Shown here: piece by piece, positions 12,956 to 13,444 of the stretch
Layout of the letters: the number at the start of each line of letters is the position of its first letter
How positions within the stretch are numbered: the stretch's first letter is position 1
DNA from: JBIOHJ01 sp044448905
GTDB lineage: Bacteria; Bacteroidota; Bacteroidia; AKYH767-A; OLB10
Assembly: GCA_044448905.1 (NCBI GenBank)
Contig: JBIOHJ010000090.1
Location: forward strand, 1 to 13,444
Direction: 5' to 3'
Length of the DNA: 13,444 nt
Made by a program: the position numbers and the translations under genes
The notes under the pieces: model-generated
Told to the model about the DNA's origin: nothing
What the model saw: only the letters and a program-made list of their open reading frames with translations
Database searches by the model: none

Positions 12956-13444
12956 TCAATTCTGTGAAATGAGAGATTCGGCATGTTTGCGCATGGATAT
13001 GTCGAAAAACGATGAACGTGTACTTACGAAATTTCCTTCTTCATCAAACTGCATGGTGATATTGGATTCGACAAGGAAAAGAGTACCATCCTTTCGTTTC
13101 ATTTTCAGTTCTACGTTAGTAAGCGTGTCAATTTTTCCCTGCTTCACTTTAGGAAAATAATAATCGAAAAGTTTTTTACCGTCATCAGCTAATATCTGGA
13201 GGATATGCATTTTATTAATCACTTCCTCACGTGTATATCCAAGCCATTTTAATTCGGTGTCGTTAATCTCGGTGATGATGCCCTGGTTGTTTACCGAATG
13301 ATATGCACAGGGCGCATTATTAAACAAATCTATAATGTGATCAGCGCGAAGCCTGATTTCTCTTTCATTAAGCTTGCGTTCCGTAATATCGGTAGCAATA
13401 CCCCCGATTGCATAAATAATATTGTCGTGATCGAACAAAGGAAA
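12956..13444 (-). CDS. C-terminal part of a multi-PAS sensory protein (N-terminus beyond window)
   Basis: The last 162 residues are visible, entering from the right edge. The stretch begins with the end of one PAS/PAC unit (GGIATDITERK), then a short helical connector (LNEREIRLRADHIIDLFNNAP), then a complete PAS domain (about YHSVNNQGIITEIN to FVSTRSSFFDISMRK) containing the LKWLGYTREEV and KRKDGTLFLVESN blocks. PAS domains sense ligands, redox state or light and usually feed a histidine kinase, diguanylate cyclase or regulator. Here the protein stops 9 residues after the PAC motif (HAESLISQN), so no C-terminal output domain exists. Any output domain must be N-terminal, or the gene is truncated. 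It is convergent with the synthetase gene, the two stops being separated by 12 bases. Confidence 0.88.
   Translation of the reverse strand, partial: FPLFDHDNIIYAIGGIATDITERKLNEREIRLRADHIIDLFNNAPCAYHSVNNQGIITEINDTELKWLGYTREEVINKMHILQILADDGKKLFDYYFPKVKQGKIDTLTNVELKMKRKDGTLFLVESNITMQFDEEGNFVSTRSSFFDISMRKHAESLISQN

Noticed and set aside
12969..13160. Plus-strand open frame after the synthetase
   Set aside because: It is antisense to the well-conserved PAS domain coding sequence and has no independent support.

Overview
The window is A+T-rich chromosomal DNA that most resembles a member of the Bacteroidota. The reasons are the protein types (a RecQ with a C-terminal four-cysteine site, CdaA, an ElaA-type GNAT), the scarcity of clear Shine-Dalgarno sequences, and short intergenic micro-repeats (GTTCGGA-type and CTGTAAAC-type) that I associate with this phylum. 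No rRNA, tRNA, CRISPR array, insertion sequence, integrase or replication origin was recognised.

Left third (1-5984): ordinary housekeeping genes. NAD-dependent DNA ligase ligA (minus strand, C-terminus cut by the window edge) is divergent from recQ (TTG start). RecQ is followed 25 bases later by a 3-methyladenine DNA glycosylase (AAG/MPG family), then the membrane-bound diadenylate cyclase CdaA, a 63-residue two-helix membrane protein, an ElaA-like N-acetyltransferase and a probable 42-residue single-helix membrane peptide. Hairpins with T tracts lie before elaA and after the 42-residue ORF.

Right half (6230-12943): one very large gene for a 2237-residue hybrid non-ribosomal peptide/polyketide synthetase. 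Its domain order is adenylation - peptidyl carrier - ketosynthase - malonyl acyltransferase - acyl carrier - PLP aminotransferase. All catalytic residues I can locate are present. The adenylation pocket reads D-V-Q-F-I-A-H-V-V-K, the classical proline signature. The predicted chemistry is: load L-proline, extend by one malonyl unit, leave the beta-ketone unreduced (no KR domain) and transaminate it, giving 3-amino-3-(pyrrolidin-2-yl)propanoyl-ACP. The protein then stops after a tail that in related megasynthases leads into a condensation domain. No C, TE or reductase domain and no second synthetase gene follow, so release is unexplained. Off-loading by an intramolecular gamma-lactam, giving an aminopyrrolizidinone, is a chemically plausible hypothesis.

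The AT-to-ACP linker of the synthetase contains two sets of repeats of intergenic type followed by an in-frame ATG. This suggests that the ACP-aminotransferase part was once a separate gene. Right edge (12956-13444): the 3' end of a multi-PAS sensory protein on the minus strand, convergent with the synthetase and only 12 bases from its stop. Its coding sequence ends straight after a PAS domain, with no output domain.
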